Origin: Citricoccus muralis
Lineage (GTDB): Bacteria > Actinomycetota > Actinomycetes > Actinomycetales > Micrococcaceae
DNA length: 64,000 bases
Direction of reading: 5' to 3'
Assembly (NCBI RefSeq): GCF_029637705.1
Contig: NZ_CP121252.1
Coordinates: 124,001 to 188,000 of the forward strand
The position numbers and the translations under genes are program-made. Below the pieces are notes generated by a model. The model was given only the letters and a program-made list of their open reading frames with translations, was not told the origin of the DNA and searched no databases. Shown one piece after another: positions 56,457 to 64,000 of the stretch (positions are counted from its first letter, which is position 1; each line of letters begins with the position of its first letter).

Positions 56457-56939
56457 TTAGAGTTCGACGGTGCCGCTGGTGCCGTCCGGTTTCTTGCCGG
56501 TGATCTTGGCGCCGATCAGCTTCAGTGTCGATCCCACGGCGCCACCGGGCACGCCCCAGAATTGTGCTGAATCGCCGGTGACCTTCAGCAAGGTCACATT
56601 GGGGTCCTGGCGGCCCTGCTCGAAGTAGGCGCCCGCCTGCTCGGTCCAGAGTTCGTCGATCTTTGCCTGGTCGTCAACGAACTCTGCGGTGCCGGCCAGC
56701 GACAGCCACGAACCAGCTTCGGCAAAAGCGAGGTTCACCTGGGGGTTGGACCGGATCGCCTCCGACTGATCGCTGTCTCGACCGATGATGAACCACACCT
56801 CGGCCTCATCAGTGACCTGCTGGGGAGTCATCGGGTGCGAGACGATCCTTCCTTCGCGGGTGGCGGTCGATAACATCACGAAACGCTCTGAGCGCATCAC
56901 GTCAAGCACGGTCTCACGGTTCAGGGTCTGGTCGGACAT
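56457..56939 (-). CDS. Pyridoxamine 5'-phosphate oxidase-like general stress protein
   Basis: 160 residues. Flavin-binding split-barrel motifs: RFVMLSTATREGRIVSHPMTP near 19, WFIIGRDSDQSEAIRSNPQVN near 49 and SWLSLAGTAEFVDDQAKIDELW near 77. General stress protein 26-like subgroup rather than a true PdxH. Probably binds FMN or F420. 55 bp downstream of the photolyase gene on the same strand would not extend an operon, as it lies after that gene's stop. Confidence 0.85.
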   Translation of the reverse strand: MSDQTLNRETVLDVMRSERFVMLSTATREGRIVSHPMTPQQVTDEAEVWFIIGRDSDQSEAIRSNPQVNLAFAEAGSWLSLAGTAEFVDDQAKIDELWTEQAGAYFEQGRQDPNVTLLKVTGDSAQFWGVPGGAVGSTLKLIGAKITGKKPDGTSGTVEL

Positions 56940-56994
56940 CAGAGTCTCCTTCTTTGAGGGGCGAACGTCGTGCTCACGCTACACATGCCGGAGA

Positions 56995-58389
56995 TCAACC
57001 GGAACCTCCGCTGAGCTGCTGATATTCAGCCAGCGCCTGCTGCCGCGAGGCTCGAAGATCGACCAGAGGATCGGGGTAGTCCTCCGAGCCGAATTCCGGC
57101 ACCCAACGCCGGACATACACGTCGTCCGGATCGAACCGGTCACGCTGGCGTTCGGGGTTGAAGATGCGAAAGAACGGGGCGGCGTCCGCGCCGGAGCCGG
57201 CCACCCACTGCCAATTGGCAGGGTTGGACGCGGCATCGGCGTCGACGAGGGTGTCCCAGAACCACGCTTCGCCCTCGCGCCAGTGGATCCCGAGGTTCTT
57301 CACCAGCAGGCTGGCCGCGGCCATGCGGACCCGATTGTGCATGTGTCCCGACTGCCAGAGTTCTCGCATGCCCGCATCGACGAAGGGAAAACCGGTTCTA
57401 CCAGCGGACCAGGCACGAAAAACATCCGGTTCCTGTGCTTGGGTCCGCCACGGATAGGCGTCGAACTGAGTGCGGAGGTTCTTCTCCGGTAGGTCCGGGA
57501 AGTGGTACAGCAAGTGCCAACAGAACTCACGCCACCCGAGCTCGCTGCGGAAGGTCGATGCGCTGGGTTCGTGGTCGAGTTCGGAGGCCGCCGTCCACGC
57601 GGAGAGCGGACTCACCTGTCCAAAGCGCAAGTACGGAGACAAGAGTGATGTGCCCTGCACGCCGGGCACATCACGGGCCCGAGTATAAGCGTCCCCCTCC
57701 TGGTCCACGAACTGCCTGAGCCGTTGCTGACCACCCTCTTCCGTAGGGGTCCAGCGATCACGCAAGCCGCCCGCCCAGTCGGGCCGGGTGGGGAGAAGGT
57801 CGAGGTCGTCAACAGCGCCGAGGCTGACGCCTGCCCCTGCCAGACTGGACTGCACGCCGGAATACTCGGCCACCGGCTTCGGCACGGGTAGCAGCTCGCG
57901 CAGGGGGTGACCGCTGAGGTTCTTGTAGAACGGGGTGAACACGCGGTAGGGCCCACCTCCGCCGGTACTGATCGTCCAGGGTTCCTGCAAGAGTGACCCG
58001 GGGAAGCTGTGGGCTGTGAACCCGCGTCCGCGGAGGTCCTCCTTCACGCTGGCATCGGTTTCGCGCTCGGGGCCGCCATAGCGCCGCGTCCACACGACAC
58101 CGGTGCTGCCGGTCGCCTGCACTACGGCGGGGACCTGCTGGGCTGCCGGGCCGCAACGGATCAGCAGGGGGATCCCCAGGTCACGCAGTCGGTCCGCCAG
58201 CGATAAGAGCGCGTGGTGCAGCCACCAGCGAGCGGCACCACCCAGGGGACGGATGCCCGGGGTCTCATCGTCCAGGACGTAAAGGCCGACAACATCGCCG
58301 TCATCGCTGGCGGCGTGCACAGCAAAGGTGAGCGCCGGATGGTCTTCGACACGCAGGTCGTCTCTGAACCACAACAGGGTTCGGGTCAT
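56995..58389 (-). CDS. phrB: Deoxyribodipyrimidine photolyase / cryptochrome-type protein
   Basis: 464 residues from ATG 58389 (MTRTLLWFRDDLRVEDHPAL), the family start. The FAD-binding region shows GTSLLSPYLRFGQVSPLSAW near 273, then WREFCWHLLYHFPD, FPFVDAGMRELWQSGHMHNRVRM split near 360-382, and DADAASNPANWQWVAGSGAD near 405. These include the tryptophans of the electron-transfer chain. It repairs UV pyrimidine dimers with light. The ATG overlaps the stop of the SDR/DUF2867 gene by ATGA. Confidence 0.92.
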   Translation of the reverse strand: MTRTLLWFRDDLRVEDHPALTFAVHAASDDGDVVGLYVLDDETPGIRPLGGAARWWLHHALLSLADRLRDLGIPLLIRCGPAAQQVPAVVQATGSTGVVWTRRYGGPERETDASVKEDLRGRGFTAHSFPGSLLQEPWTISTGGGGPYRVFTPFYKNLSGHPLRELLPVPKPVAEYSGVQSSLAGAGVSLGAVDDLDLLPTRPDWAGGLRDRWTPTEEGGQQRLRQFVDQEGDAYTRARDVPGVQGTSLLSPYLRFGQVSPLSAWTAASELDHEPSASTFRSELGWREFCWHLLYHFPDLPEKNLRTQFDAYPWRTQAQEPDVFRAWSAGRTGFPFVDAGMRELWQSGHMHNRVRMAAASLLVKNLGIHWREGEAWFWDTLVDADAASNPANWQWVAGSGADAAPFFRIFNPERQRDRFDPDDVYVRRWVPEFGSEDYPDPLVDLRASRQQALAEYQQLSGGSG

Positions 58390-59960
58390 AATCGTTCCTG
58401 ACCTGCCGGAGGTCTGGCGTCGTGTTGGGCGCCTGCTGCCGCGGCGTGAATGATGCGCTCGAGCATGGTCGGGAAGATGAACCGATGGAACGGCGCCATG
58501 GAGTACCAATACAGGGTGCCGCGCACGTTCGTGGGGTAGAACACCGCTCGCTGGGTCAGCTCGGTGCCCTGCTGACTCTCACGCACCGTGAACTCCAGCC
58601 ATGCCTCACCCGCGACCTTCATCTCGGCGCGGAGCGTGAGGGAACGCCCGGGCTCCAGGCCGACCACGCGCCACCAGTCCACCGGGTCGCCCACGCGCAG
58701 CACGTCGGGCAGACGCCGACCGCGATTCAGGCCGGCCCCGCCCACGAGCTTGTCCCACACCCCACGCACTCGCCAGGCCAGCGGCCAGGAATACCAGCCA
58801 TTGGTTCCGCCGATGCCCTCGACCACGCGCCACACCGCCTCCGCCGACGCCTCGGTGGTGGTCACGCTGCGCGCGTCCTCGTACACCGGATGACCCGCCC
58901 ACTGGGGGTCGTTGGGCAGGCTGGCCGCCGCCTGATCCAGGGGCCCAACATCGGCATCCCAGGTGGTGTCCACGGCCCCTTCCCGTTCCCGACGCAGGGC
59001 CAGGGTCACCGCCTCCTCGTACGTCAAGAAGCCGGAGGCCGGCGGCGGAATCAGCTCATCCACCCGACGATCCCCGGCCACCGCGTCGAGCTGCAGCGAC
59101 TGCACCAGCGGGATGGTCAGGCTCATCGGCAGCGGGGTCACCAGCCCCACCCACATCCCGGACAGGGTGGGAGCCGGGATGGGCAGCGCGATCACATGCC
59201 GCGGTGCGAGCCCGGCCACCTTCGCGAAGATTTTCATCACCTGGGCGTAGGTCAATGTCTGCCGGTTGCCCACGTCCAGGGTGGCGTTGATGCTGCCCGG
59301 TACATCTGCCGCAGCGAGCAGATAGTAGAGGACGTCGCGAATACCCAGTGGTTCCACCCGGTTCGCCACCCAGTCCGGTGCCGGCATGAGCCGCAGCGTC
59401 CGGGCCAGGTGCCGAATCATCTCAAAGGAAGCAGAGCCGGAGCCGATGATGATGCCGGCCTGGAACGCGATCGTGTCCACGGTGCTGTCCAACAGGATCC
59501 GCGCCACGGCGGCCCGGGAGCGCATATGCGGCGAGAGCTCGGCGCCCTCGGGGTGCAGACCGCCGAGGTACACGATCCGCTGGACTCCCGCCTCGCGTGC
59601 GGCAGCCGCGAGGCGTTCGGCCGTCTGCGCCTCCTGCTCCTCGAAGTCGCTGCCGCCACCCATGGAATGTACGAGATAGTAGACGACGTCCTGGTCTTCC
59701 AGCGCTTTGCCGAGGGCCGGGTGTTGACGTGGGTCCTCGTCCAGATCCACCTGGTGCACGGTGACCTCGGCACCCCAGGGGGTGGCGCGCACCTTTTCCG
59801 GGGACCGCACCGCCACGCTGACGTCGTGCCCGGCCTGCAGCAGCCGTGGAACCAACCGTCCGCCGACGTATCCGGTCGCACCGAGCACCAGCACCCGCCG
59901 CGGTTGCGGGCTGGGCGTGATGGACTCCTCGCCCAGGCGCTGCTGTGCTGTGCCGTTCAT
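58386..59960 (-). CDS. SDR NAD(P)-binding / DUF2867 fusion protein
   Basis: 524 residues. Residues 20-260 form an NmrA-like Rossmann fold (RRVLVLGATGYVGGRLVPRLL near 22, VVYYLVHSMGGGSDF near 92). Residues 345-515 are DUF2867, a START-like domain (ERVxxSxWR-type pattern, GDPVDWWRVVGLEPGRSLTLRAEM near 430 and TLYWYSMAPFHRFIFP near 487). The fusion is frequent beside photolyase genes in actinobacteria, and the two genes overlap by ATGA. Role unknown. Confidence 0.88.
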   Translation of the reverse strand: MNGTAQQRLGEESITPSPQPRRVLVLGATGYVGGRLVPRLLQAGHDVSVAVRSPEKVRATPWGAEVTVHQVDLDEDPRQHPALGKALEDQDVVYYLVHSMGGGSDFEEQEAQTAERLAAAAREAGVQRIVYLGGLHPEGAELSPHMRSRAAVARILLDSTVDTIAFQAGIIIGSGSASFEMIRHLARTLRLMPAPDWVANRVEPLGIRDVLYYLLAAADVPGSINATLDVGNRQTLTYAQVMKIFAKVAGLAPRHVIALPIPAPTLSGMWVGLVTPLPMSLTIPLVQSLQLDAVAGDRRVDELIPPPASGFLTYEEAVTLALRREREGAVDTTWDADVGPLDQAAASLPNDPQWAGHPVYEDARSVTTTEASAEAVWRVVEGIGGTNGWYSWPLAWRVRGVWDKLVGGAGLNRGRRLPDVLRVGDPVDWWRVVGLEPGRSLTLRAEMKVAGEAWLEFTVRESQQGTELTQRAVFYPTNVRGTLYWYSMAPFHRFIFPTMLERIIHAAAAGAQHDARPPAGQERL

Positions 59961-60090
59961 CGGGACCTCGCTTTTCTGTTGGGTTCTGTGATCGTTTCAT
60001 TCCGCACCGGGCGCGGACCAGGATTGGTGCCCTCGGTGACCTGACGTCAAGCAGGCTCTGCAAACGGGTCGGTAGGGTACCGTTTAACGA

Positions 60091-61101
60091 GTGAAAGACT
60101 ATGTGGGCGTGATCGGTGAGGCACTGGTAGATGTGGTGGTTTCGGACACCGCTGTTCCCCGAGCTCACCCTGGCGGGAGCCCCCTGAACGTCGCGGTGGG
60201 TCTGGCCCGTCTCGGCGAGACCGTGCTCTTCGCCGGGCGCTACGGCACCGATGAGCACGGCCAGGTCATCCAGGCTCACCTCGAGTCCAACCACGTCCAT
60301 TCCGTGCTCGATGCTGACGAACTGGCCTCTTCCGTCGCCACCGCCCGGTTGGACCCCACCGGGGCCGCCACCTACGAGTTCGACCTCGACTGGACCTTGC
60401 CCACCCCCGATGAGCTGTGGGACCGTTTCCGCACGGTCATGAACCAGCTCGATGGTGAACAGGACGTCGCCCACCTGCACATGGGCTCCATCGCCACCAT
60501 GCTCGCCCCCGGCGAAGCCACCGTCATGGAGATGCTGCGCCGCCTGCACCCCACCGCCACCATCTCCTACGACCCGAACTGCCGGCCCTCGATCATCCCC
60601 GATCGCGCAGCCTCCCGCGCCCGCGCCGAAGAGTCGGTAGCACTGACCGATATCGTGCACGCCTCCGATGAAGATCTGCATTGGCTCTACCCCGAACTCA
60701 CCCTCGAGCAGGTGGTCACCCACTGGCAGTCCCTCGGCCCGGCCATCGTCGTGGTCACCCGCGGCGCCACCGACATCCTCTGCGCCACCGCCGAGGGCAC
60801 CTGGGAACAGCCCATCGTCCCCGTGGAGGTGGCCGACACCGTGGGCGCCGGCGACTCCTTCACCGCCGCCCTCATCGTGGCCCTGCACGATCGCGGCCTC
60901 CTCGGCGCCGCATCCCGCTCCCGGTTGCGCGCCCTGCCCCAGGCCGAGGTCGCCTCCGTGCTGGCCTTCGCCGCCCATGCCGCGGCCATCACCTCCTCGC
61001 GCCCCGGCGCCGACCCGCCCTCCCGCACTGAACTTGACGCAGCACTCGACGCCGCCACCTCGTCCGCCGCCTCCGCGGACGGGGCCCAGGGGCATCTGTG
61101 A
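60091..61101 (+). CDS. PfkB family carbohydrate kinase (fructokinase-like)
   Basis: 336 residues from GTG 60091. GEALVDVVV near 10 and GGSPLNVAVGLARLG near 29 are the substrate side. The C-terminal signature DTVGAGDSFTAALI near 249 has the catalytic aspartate and anion hole. Phosphorylates a sugar, fructose most likely by similarity. First gene of a GTGA-coupled operon with a HAD hydrolase and a GDPD gene. Confidence 0.88.
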   Translation: MKDYVGVIGEALVDVVVSDTAVPRAHPGGSPLNVAVGLARLGETVLFAGRYGTDEHGQVIQAHLESNHVHSVLDADELASSVATARLDPTGAATYEFDLDWTLPTPDELWDRFRTVMNQLDGEQDVAHLHMGSIATMLAPGEATVMEMLRRLHPTATISYDPNCRPSIIPDRAASRARAEESVALTDIVHASDEDLHWLYPELTLEQVVTHWQSLGPAIVVVTRGATDILCATAEGTWEQPIVPVEVADTVGAGDSFTAALIVALHDRGLLGAASRSRLRALPQAEVASVLAFAAHAAAITSSRPGADPPSRTELDAALDAATSSAASADGAQGHL

Positions 61102-62066
61102 GACCCGAGCGCCCGCGCACCTCCGCCCGCCTCACGGACCCCGCCTCTCCGCTGACTCCCCACGGCACCCAGCTGGAGCGATCCGCCGACGGCCACCCCC
61201 TGGTGCGCCCCAGCCTGATCGCCACCGATCTCGATGGCACCGTCATCTCCTACCGCCACACCCGCACCGGCCACATCTCCGCCCGCACCATCGAAGCCTT
61301 CACCGCCGCCCGTGAAGCCGGCATCCAGGTCGTCTTCGTCACCGGGCGCCCCATGCGCTGGCTCGCCGGCCTCGCCGACACCCTCGGTCAGGCCGGCCCC
61401 ATCATCTGCTCCAACGGGGCGGTGATCTACGACGTCGTTGCCGACCAGGTCATCGAGGCGCACCCCATGTCGGGGGAGACCGTGCGCACCGTGCACGAAC
61501 TCATCAGCGCCCGGGTGCCCCGCACCAGCTTCGGGCTGGAAACCCTCACCGGCTTCGTTATGGAGTCCGAACTGTACGAGTCCGGGCGCCGCTCCCGGCT
61601 ACAACACCCCGAATCTCCCGACGATGACACCACGGCCCCCGAATTCACCCTCGCCGACCCCGTGGTCAGCGCCCTCAGCGAGCACCCCGAAGTGGTGAAA
61701 TTCCTCGTCAAAGCCGCCGAAGTGAAGCCCGACGATCTCCTGGCCACCGTGCGCGGCCTGGTGGGCGAGCTCGTCTCCGTCACCCACTCCGCCCCCGGGC
61801 TCCCGCTGCTGGAGATCAGCCGCCCCGACGTCAACAAGGCCCTCACCCTCGCTGACTACACCAACTCACTCGGCGTCGCTGCGGAAGACACCGTGGCCTT
61901 CGGCGACATGCTCAACGACCTCGAGATGATCTCCTGGGCCGGCACCGGCTACGCGGTCGCCTCCGCCCACCCCCAGCTCATTGAGGCCGCGGATTCCGTC
62001 ACCGCCGCCTGTGATGACGACGGCGTGGCCCGCGCCATCGAGCACCTGCTCACCCTGCCCACCTGA
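61098..62066 (+). CDS. HAD-IIB (Cof-type) hydrolase
   Basis: 322 residues from GTG 61098 (GTGA overlap with the kinase). Motif I ATDLDGTVIS near 43, motif II VTGRPMRWL near 80, motif III lysine in LSEHPEVVKFLVKA or DVNKALTL near 242, motif IV FGDMLNDLEMI near 267. A sugar-phosphate phosphatase is the usual activity. A 40-residue N-terminal extension precedes motif I. Confidence 0.88.
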   Translation: MRPERPRTSARLTDPASPLTPHGTQLERSADGHPLVRPSLIATDLDGTVISYRHTRTGHISARTIEAFTAAREAGIQVVFVTGRPMRWLAGLADTLGQAGPIICSNGAVIYDVVADQVIEAHPMSGETVRTVHELISARVPRTSFGLETLTGFVMESELYESGRRSRLQHPESPDDDTTAPEFTLADPVVSALSEHPEVVKFLVKAAEVKPDDLLATVRGLVGELVSVTHSAPGLPLLEISRPDVNKALTLADYTNSLGVAAEDTVAFGDMLNDLEMISWAGTGYAVASAHPQLIEAADSVTAACDDDGVARAIEHLLTLPT

Positions 62067-62083
62067 GTCACCCACCTGAGTCA
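62058..62083 (+). repeat. 13-bp tandem duplication at the HAD stop codon
   Basis: CCCACCTGAGTCA occurs twice in succession. The first copy contains the HAD stop TGA and the second leads into the ATG at 62,083. It looks like a replication-slippage product; it moved the downstream start relative to the stop. Confidence 0.5.
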
Positions 62084-62100
62084 TGAAAGGCCGGACGCCG

Positions 62101-62943
62101 ATGCCCCGCTACCTCACCGACTCGCTGCCCGGCCGTCACGGCTGGCCCATCGCCCTGGCCCACCGTGGCGCCGACCCGGACCGGGAGAACACCCTCGCCG
62201 CCTTCAGTGCAGCGGTCGACCGTGGCTTCGGGTACCTCGAGCTCGACGTGCGCACCACTGCTGACGGCGTGCCCGTGGTCTTCCACGACGAGACCCTGGA
62301 GCGCATCACCACCGGTGCCGGGCCGCTGGCCGAGCGCACGTGGGACGAGCTCGCCCAGTTCCGGGTGGTGGGGGAGCATCCGGACGGCAGTCCGGGTGAA
62401 CCGCTGCTGCTGTTCGAGGACCTGCTCTCCGCGTTCCCGCACATTCACCTCAACGTGGATCTGAAAGACGCCGCCTCCGCGGAGGCAGTGGCCACCGTCG
62501 TCCACCGGCACGATGCGTGGGCGCGGGTATTAGTGGCCTCGTTCGTTGATGCCCATCGCATCGCCTACCGCGATCACGCTCGCCGGCTCACCGGCCGCGA
62601 TGATCTGCCCATAGCCCATTCCGGGGGCACTCGCGCCGTGGCCACACTGGTGTTCACTCACAGGTTCCCGCTGCCCGTGTTCCGCAAGGTCGTCGAGCGG
62701 CTCCGGCGTGACGTCGATCTGCATGCGGTGCAGGTGCCCGTGCGGTCCGGGCCGATTCCGGTGGTCACCGCCCGATTCGTGGAGCGTTGCCACCAGGTGG
62801 GTCTGGCCGTGCATGTCTGGGTGGTGGACGATCCGGCCGAGATGGAGCGGCTGCTGGCGCTCGGCGTCGATGGGCTCGTCACCGACAACGGTGCGGGGCT
62901 GGCCGAGGTCATGGCCGCACGCGGCCACTGGCCCCAGCGGTAG
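62101..62943 (+). CDS. Glycerophosphodiester phosphodiesterase
   Basis: 280 residues from ATG 62101 (MPRYLTDSLPGRHGW), with AAAGG about 10 nt upstream; ATG 62083 in frame is an alternative. Catalytic motifs: LAHRGADPDRENTLAAF near 22 (His/Arg and Glu), YLELDVRTTADGVPVVFHDETL near 46 (metal Glu/Asp and His) and GVDGLVTDN near the end. No signal peptide, so cytoplasmic: it hydrolyses glycerophosphodiesters to glycerol 3-phosphate. Confidence 0.93.
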   Translation: MPRYLTDSLPGRHGWPIALAHRGADPDRENTLAAFSAAVDRGFGYLELDVRTTADGVPVVFHDETLERITTGAGPLAERTWDELAQFRVVGEHPDGSPGEPLLLFEDLLSAFPHIHLNVDLKDAASAEAVATVVHRHDAWARVLVASFVDAHRIAYRDHARRLTGRDDLPIAHSGGTRAVATLVFTHRFPLPVFRKVVERLRRDVDLHAVQVPVRSGPIPVVTARFVERCHQVGLAVHVWVVDDPAEMERLLALGVDGLVTDNGAGLAEVMAARGHWPQR

Positions 62944-62947
62944 CGGG

Positions 62948-63652
62948 TCAGTCAGCGGGTCGGTCGCGCGTGAGCTCGAAGATAGCGAGCTCGACCTGAG
63001 CGCGGGTGCGGTTGTGGTCCCCACCCCAGCTATCTAGTAATTCGAGGTACGTGCGGTAGTCCGGCGTAGATCGAATCTTCTTGCCGATTGTCACTTCACC
63101 CGAGGTCTGTTCGAAGATCCAATCGCTGACGCGCTTGTCGAGAATCGGAGCAACATCCGGTCCATCAATGGAACTTGTCATAGAAGCGAAGGATAGCCAC
63201 TTGGTGAAGAAGGCCCCACCAAGATGTTTTACTCGACCGTCGTTGCTCATGTAGCTATACGCAGCAACGTGGTCCGGTTGGCGAACGATGTCAGCGGCAT
63301 TTCTGAGCTTCTCGGCAACAGCGGGATTAATCGATGCCTGGGAGTTCGCGCTTGTTCCGACACCGGTCAAAATGGATCGTGCCCGGAATGGGCCGTAGCC
63401 GCCCGGGCCGCCCCAAATGAGTACGGGAATGAAGGCTGCAAGGACCTGCTCCTGCGCGAGCTTTTCCTGAACCACTTTTCGAACTACTTCGCGGTCGAGC
63501 TTGTCTGGGAAATCGTTGAGGGTCGCGACAACTTCCGGAGCGTCGCTGACGATCTTGAGCCAGGGTTCCTTCTTCCAACCGAATGCTCGCTGTGGCTGGA
63601 TCTCTTCGCTGAGGCGCTGAGCCAGAATCTTCGGAATCGACGGGTTAGTCAT
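62948..63652 (-). CDS. OGG-fold protein (8-oxoguanine DNA glycosylase-like, predicted)
   Basis: 234 residues from ATG 63652 (MTNPSIPKILAQRL); an upstream in-frame extension lacks a ribosome site. IWGGPGGYGPFRARSILTG near 80 and HLGGAFFTKWLSFAS near 145 followed by PILDKRVSDWI near 168 match a small family annotated as OGG-fold proteins. Lower GC and mixed codons suggest acquired DNA. The catalytic lysine/aspartate pair of true OGG1 is suggested by FFTKW and PILDKRV, but glycosylase activity is unproven. Accessory or defence-related contexts are common for this family. Confidence 0.65.
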   Translation of the reverse strand: MTNPSIPKILAQRLSEEIQPQRAFGWKKEPWLKIVSDAPEVVATLNDFPDKLDREVVRKVVQEKLAQEQVLAAFIPVLIWGGPGGYGPFRARSILTGVGTSANSQASINPAVAEKLRNAADIVRQPDHVAAYSYMSNDGRVKHLGGAFFTKWLSFASMTSSIDGPDVAPILDKRVSDWIFEQTSGEVTIGKKIRSTPDYRTYLELLDSWGGDHNRTRAQVELAIFELTRDRPAD

Positions 63653-63789
63653 GCGGTACTCCTGCATTCTGTGGGGCGTGCCCAGACCGAGCAAACACCG
63701 TTCAACTGCTTGCTATCTCCAAAGGATACGTATCTGCTGTCGGCCTGTGTAAGGTCCGGGCCGCAGGGAGTTTCGGTAAGTCAGCCAGC

Positions 63790-63912
63790 CTACTGATCTT
63801 GTCCACTATTGCTCGATTGGTACGCGCGGACTTCGGCCAGTATCCGCTCCTTGTTCGCTCTGACCTGTTCGCGGTCGACCGGGCGACGTGCGAGGTATTC
63901 TTCAAGATCCAT
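63790..63912 (-). CDS. Fragment resembling the N-terminus of an XRE antitoxin
   Basis: 40 residues from ATG 63912 (or ATG 63918). DLEEYLARRPVDREQVRANK and ERILAEVRAY closely resemble the opening of HigA/XRE-type antitoxins (pattern RPVD...K.RM..EVRAYRLRE), but the frame then runs QSSNSGQDQ and stops instead of entering the HTH. Either a truncated antitoxin or a short stand-alone protein. Everything upstream (63,913-64,000) lies at the window edge, where no toxin could be recognised. Confidence 0.4.
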   Translation of the reverse strand: MDLEEYLARRPVDREQVRANKERILAEVRAYQSSNSGQDQ

Positions 63913-64000
63913 GGGCATCGAAATCAAGCTCCTGGGGACTCGAACTACCCACGTACTCCGGGTAGGGGAGGTCACTTCTGTGGTGAGGACTTTCGGGCGT

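Noticed and set aside
63940-63970. TTCGAGTCCCC on the minus strand considered as a tRNA T-arm
   Set aside because: The 5-bp T-stem does not pair and no acceptor or anticodon arm can be built around it.

Overview
The window is about 64 kb of high-GC chromosomal DNA from an actinobacterium. The G/C-ending codons, the DUF222/HNH gene, the actinobacterial-type exonuclease/polymerase, an LAXTG-type wall-sorting signal and frequent GTG starts all fit; a Micrococcales relative is likely, but genus cannot be fixed from sequence alone. I see no rRNA, no tRNA, no CRISPR array and no recognisable transposase or integrase.

Layout. (1) 1-5.8 kb: proline catabolism, with putP (cut by the window start), a 1,211-residue PutA, and a divergent LysR regulator. 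(2) 5.8-25.2 kb: a near-complete molybdenum cofactor block. It holds mogA, moaC, moeA and moaD on the minus strand, moeB-rhodanese and moaE on the plus strand, then moaA, modC, modB, modA and a HTH-Mop regulator on the minus strand. An OFA-type transporter, an FdhF/YdeP-type molybdoenzyme, fdhD, a second moeA, mobA and a small DUF6457-like gene follow. This covers molybdate uptake, cofactor synthesis, guanylylation, sulfuration and the likely client enzyme. The block is interrupted at 18.9-21.9 kb by a DUF222/HNH gene and an orphan zinc-finger ORF. (3) 25.3-31.5 kb: a decayed solute-binding protein, an ABC-2 exporter with a divergent TetR and twin operators, then an islet of about 2.1 kb carrying one unknown 531-residue gene. 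The islet is flanked by 95-bp direct repeats that duplicate the 3' end of tetR. A secreted intradiol dioxygenase follows. (4) 31.6-46.3 kb: an accessory-rich stretch. It includes an XRE/ImmA-IrrE/PIN-like operon with a perfect operator, a membrane-anchored DUF4434-like protein, YceI, a LysR-domain protein without HTH, truncated hydrolase and MgtC genes, a uracil/xanthine permease, and a DUF4143 ATPase behind a 4 x 23-bp repeat. It also has an XRE-cupin regulator with a fused oxidoreductase/methyltransferase, an Abi_2 (AbiD/F) gene with an attenuator-like leader, a frameshifted antitoxin-like gene, and the family A exonuclease/polymerase. (5) 46.5-56.4 kb: a giant surface protein of about 3,125 residues with some 21 DUF11-like modules, including three successive 1,497-bp units plus a partial fourth, followed by a small lipoprotein. 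(6) 56.4-64 kb: a PNPOx-like stress protein, photolyase, SDR/DUF2867 protein, a PfkB kinase-HAD-GDPD operon, an OGG-fold protein and a fragment of an antitoxin-like ORF.

Best leads for something undescribed: the tetR-end islet and its unknown gene; the Abi_2 locus (18-bp palindrome over a promoter, terminator hairpin in the leader, neighbouring antitoxin-like gene broken at a G8 tract); the XRE-ImmA-PIN operon; and the DUF4143 gene with its 23-bp repeat array. Family names come from recall of motifs and no search was run.
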